From contig WLCS01000009.1 in the NCBI GenBank assembly GCA_009705185.1, positions 1-15,240 of the forward strand: a DNA stretch of 15,240 bases, in the 5' to 3' direction. A program made the position numbers and the translations under genes. Every line of letters starts with the position of its first letter. The first letter of the stretch is position 1. This stretch comes from Actinomycetota bacterium (lineage in GTDB: Bacteria > Actinomycetota > Actinomycetes > Nanopelagicales > Nanopelagicaceae). Under the pieces are notes generated by a model. It saw only the letters and a program-made list of their open reading frames with translations. It searched no databases and was not told the DNA's origin. This document shows, in pieces, positions 14,460 through 15,240 of this stretch.

Positions 14460-15044
14460 ATGAGCAATCAAGTAGAAACCATCGTCCAAGTCCAACTCGA
14501 GAACCGCGATAAGAAGACAGTTTTCTGGAGAGGAATCTTGGTATTTCCTGTATCAGTCTTTCTTTGGAGTTTCACTCAGGGATTTGGTGATGCATGGGCT
14601 ACCGGCCTCATCGTGGTACCCCTTGTTCTTGCTATTTTGTTCCGTGGCGTATACCCAAGTTATGCCCTGAGCTTTAATCACTCACTCATGGAACTACAGA
14701 CGCGAATTGTTGTGTACTCACTTCTGCTTACTGATGAATATCCATCCATCGAGCGAAATCCAAACTTTGCAGTGTTACTTCCTGACGTAGATGGTGGTCG
14801 CAAACTCAATCGCGGACTTCCACTTGTTAAGTGGTTCCTCGCGATCCCATTAGTAATTGTCGGAATGATTTATTCTTTCGTCGCACTTATCTATACATTT
14901 ATCGCTTGGATCATCACCTGGTCTACGGGAACTTATCCAGCCTGGGCTCTTGATTTCGTTCTCGGAACCGTAAAGTTCTGGAACCGAGTTTATGGCTATG
15001 CAGTTATTCTCGTTACGGATGAATATCCTTCTTTCTCACTCTAA
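14460..15044 (+). CDS. DUF4389 membrane protein with internal duplication
   Basis: 194 residues. Hydrophobic segments at about 24-40, 48-61 and 124-155 make it an integral membrane protein. It matches the DUF4389 pattern: a Gly-x-Tyr-Pro turn, an aromatic amphipathic stretch and a TDEYPS end. The unit occurs twice: Tyr65-Pro66 to TDEYPS at 91-96, and Tyr159-Pro160 to TDEYPS at 186-191, with almost the same spacing (26 and 27 residues). The protein ends two residues after the second copy, in TDEYPSFSL, as is usual for the family. No function is established for DUF4389, and none is claimed. It is transcribed from its own leaderless-type promoter and shares one base of its stop codon with the next gene's ATG. 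Confidence 0.88.
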   Translation: MSNQVETIVQVQLENRDKKTVFWRGILVFPVSVFLWSFTQGFGDAWATGLIVVPLVLAILFRGVYPSYALSFNHSLMELQTRIVVYSLLLTDEYPSIERNPNFAVLLPDVDGGRKLNRGLPLVKWFLAIPLVIVGMIYSFVALIYTFIAWIITWSTGTYPAWALDFVLGTVKFWNRVYGYAVILVTDEYPSFSL

Positions 15045-15240
15045 TGTCCTTAGAAATTCGTCCAGCCCTTGCCGGCGATAAAGCCCGCTGGTTAGTTCTA
15101 TGGCAAGGGTATTTAGACTTTTATAAAACTGTTTTGACTCCAGAACAAACAAACAGAACATGGAATCGCATTATGGATCCAGAGTTCAACATGAAATGCG
15201 CAATAGCCACCCTTAATGGCGAAGTAGTGGGATTTACAAC
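15044..15240 (+). CDS. GNAT-family N-acetyltransferase, N-terminal part (cut by window end)
   Basis: The frame opens with ATG at 15044-15046, overlapping the DUF4389 stop by one base (TAATG), and stays open to the window end, giving 65 residues. It begins MSLEIRPALAGDKARW, a typical GNAT first strand and helix, continues with WQGYLDFYKTVL and TWNRIMDP, and reaches the second strand pair around CAIATLNGEVVGFTT. This matches the N-terminal half of small GNAT acetyltransferases that move acetyl from acetyl-CoA to an amine. The acetyl-CoA-binding R/QxxGxG/A motif lies beyond the edge, so the substrate and intactness cannot be judged. The overlap implies translational coupling to the membrane protein. 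Confidence 0.82.
   Translation, partial: MSLEIRPALAGDKARWLVLWQGYLDFYKTVLTPEQTNRTWNRIMDPEFNMKCAIATLNGEVVGFT

Noticed and set aside
14424..14495. 24-residue N-terminal extension of the SDR
   Set aside because: It would run over the divergent promoters and the first codons of the DUF4389 gene, and classical SDRs begin a few residues before the Rossmann TGASSGIG motif, as with the ATG at 14423.
1..15240. A hidden defence, mobile-element or biosynthetic cluster
   Set aside because: Every long frame is covered by recognisable core-metabolism or regulatory families, with no integrase, transposase, toxin-antitoxin pair, att-like direct repeats, or shift in base or codon use.

Overview
The window reads as a stretch of chromosomal housekeeping DNA from a mid-GC, streamlined actinobacterium. 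That placement is an inference. It rests on the protein flavours (an actinobacterial-style GabT, a short 6-phosphogluconate dehydrogenase paired with a ~460-residue G6PD, an M13 endopeptidase without a signal peptide, a DUF4389 membrane protein and a Lys/Ala/Arg-rich nucleoid-protein tail), on very tight gene packing, and on start sites that look leaderless. Freshwater acI-type (Nanopelagicales-like) actinobacteria fit well, but no marker gene here proves it. I see no rRNA, tRNA, CRISPR array, insertion sequence or phage gene, and no gene-free stretch longer than about 90 bases.

Layout. (1) 1-205: the end of a basic, repeat-built protein gene and a strong bidirectional terminator. (2) 214-2724: a MarR-type regulator (-) divergent from an M13 zinc endopeptidase (+), with a perfect inverted repeat between them. 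(3) 2748-4907: an alpha/beta hydrolase (-) divergent from tRNA-guanine transglycosylase (+). (4) 4914-10733 (-): a large MalT/LAL-type LuxR regulator followed by 6-phosphogluconolactonase, 6-phosphogluconate dehydrogenase and glucose-6-phosphate dehydrogenase, i.e. the whole oxidative pentose-phosphate branch behind one regulator gene. (5) 10814-13658: GabT (-) divergent from an Orn/Lys/Arg-type PLP decarboxylase (+). (6) 13665-15240: an SDR oxidoreductase (-) divergent from a duplicated DUF4389 membrane protein (+), which is coupled by a one-base stop/start overlap to a GNAT acetyltransferase cut by the window edge.

How it works together. The pentose-phosphate genes form one co-directional block that would take glucose-6-phosphate to ribulose-5-phosphate, and the LAL protein 18 bases upstream of pgl is the obvious candidate regulator. 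A cluster of GGGTGA half-sites lies around the LAL gene start. GabT and the decarboxylase could share a polyamine/GABA theme. Across the window, a -10-like hexamer sits 6 or 7 bases before the ATG of nine genes, which places +1 at or next to the start codon and argues for widespread leaderless transcription. I did not find a clearly novel defence, mobile or biosynthetic system. The most promising unexplained signals are the two regulator/operator arrangements (MarR-M13, and LAL-pentose phosphate with its GGGTGA array).
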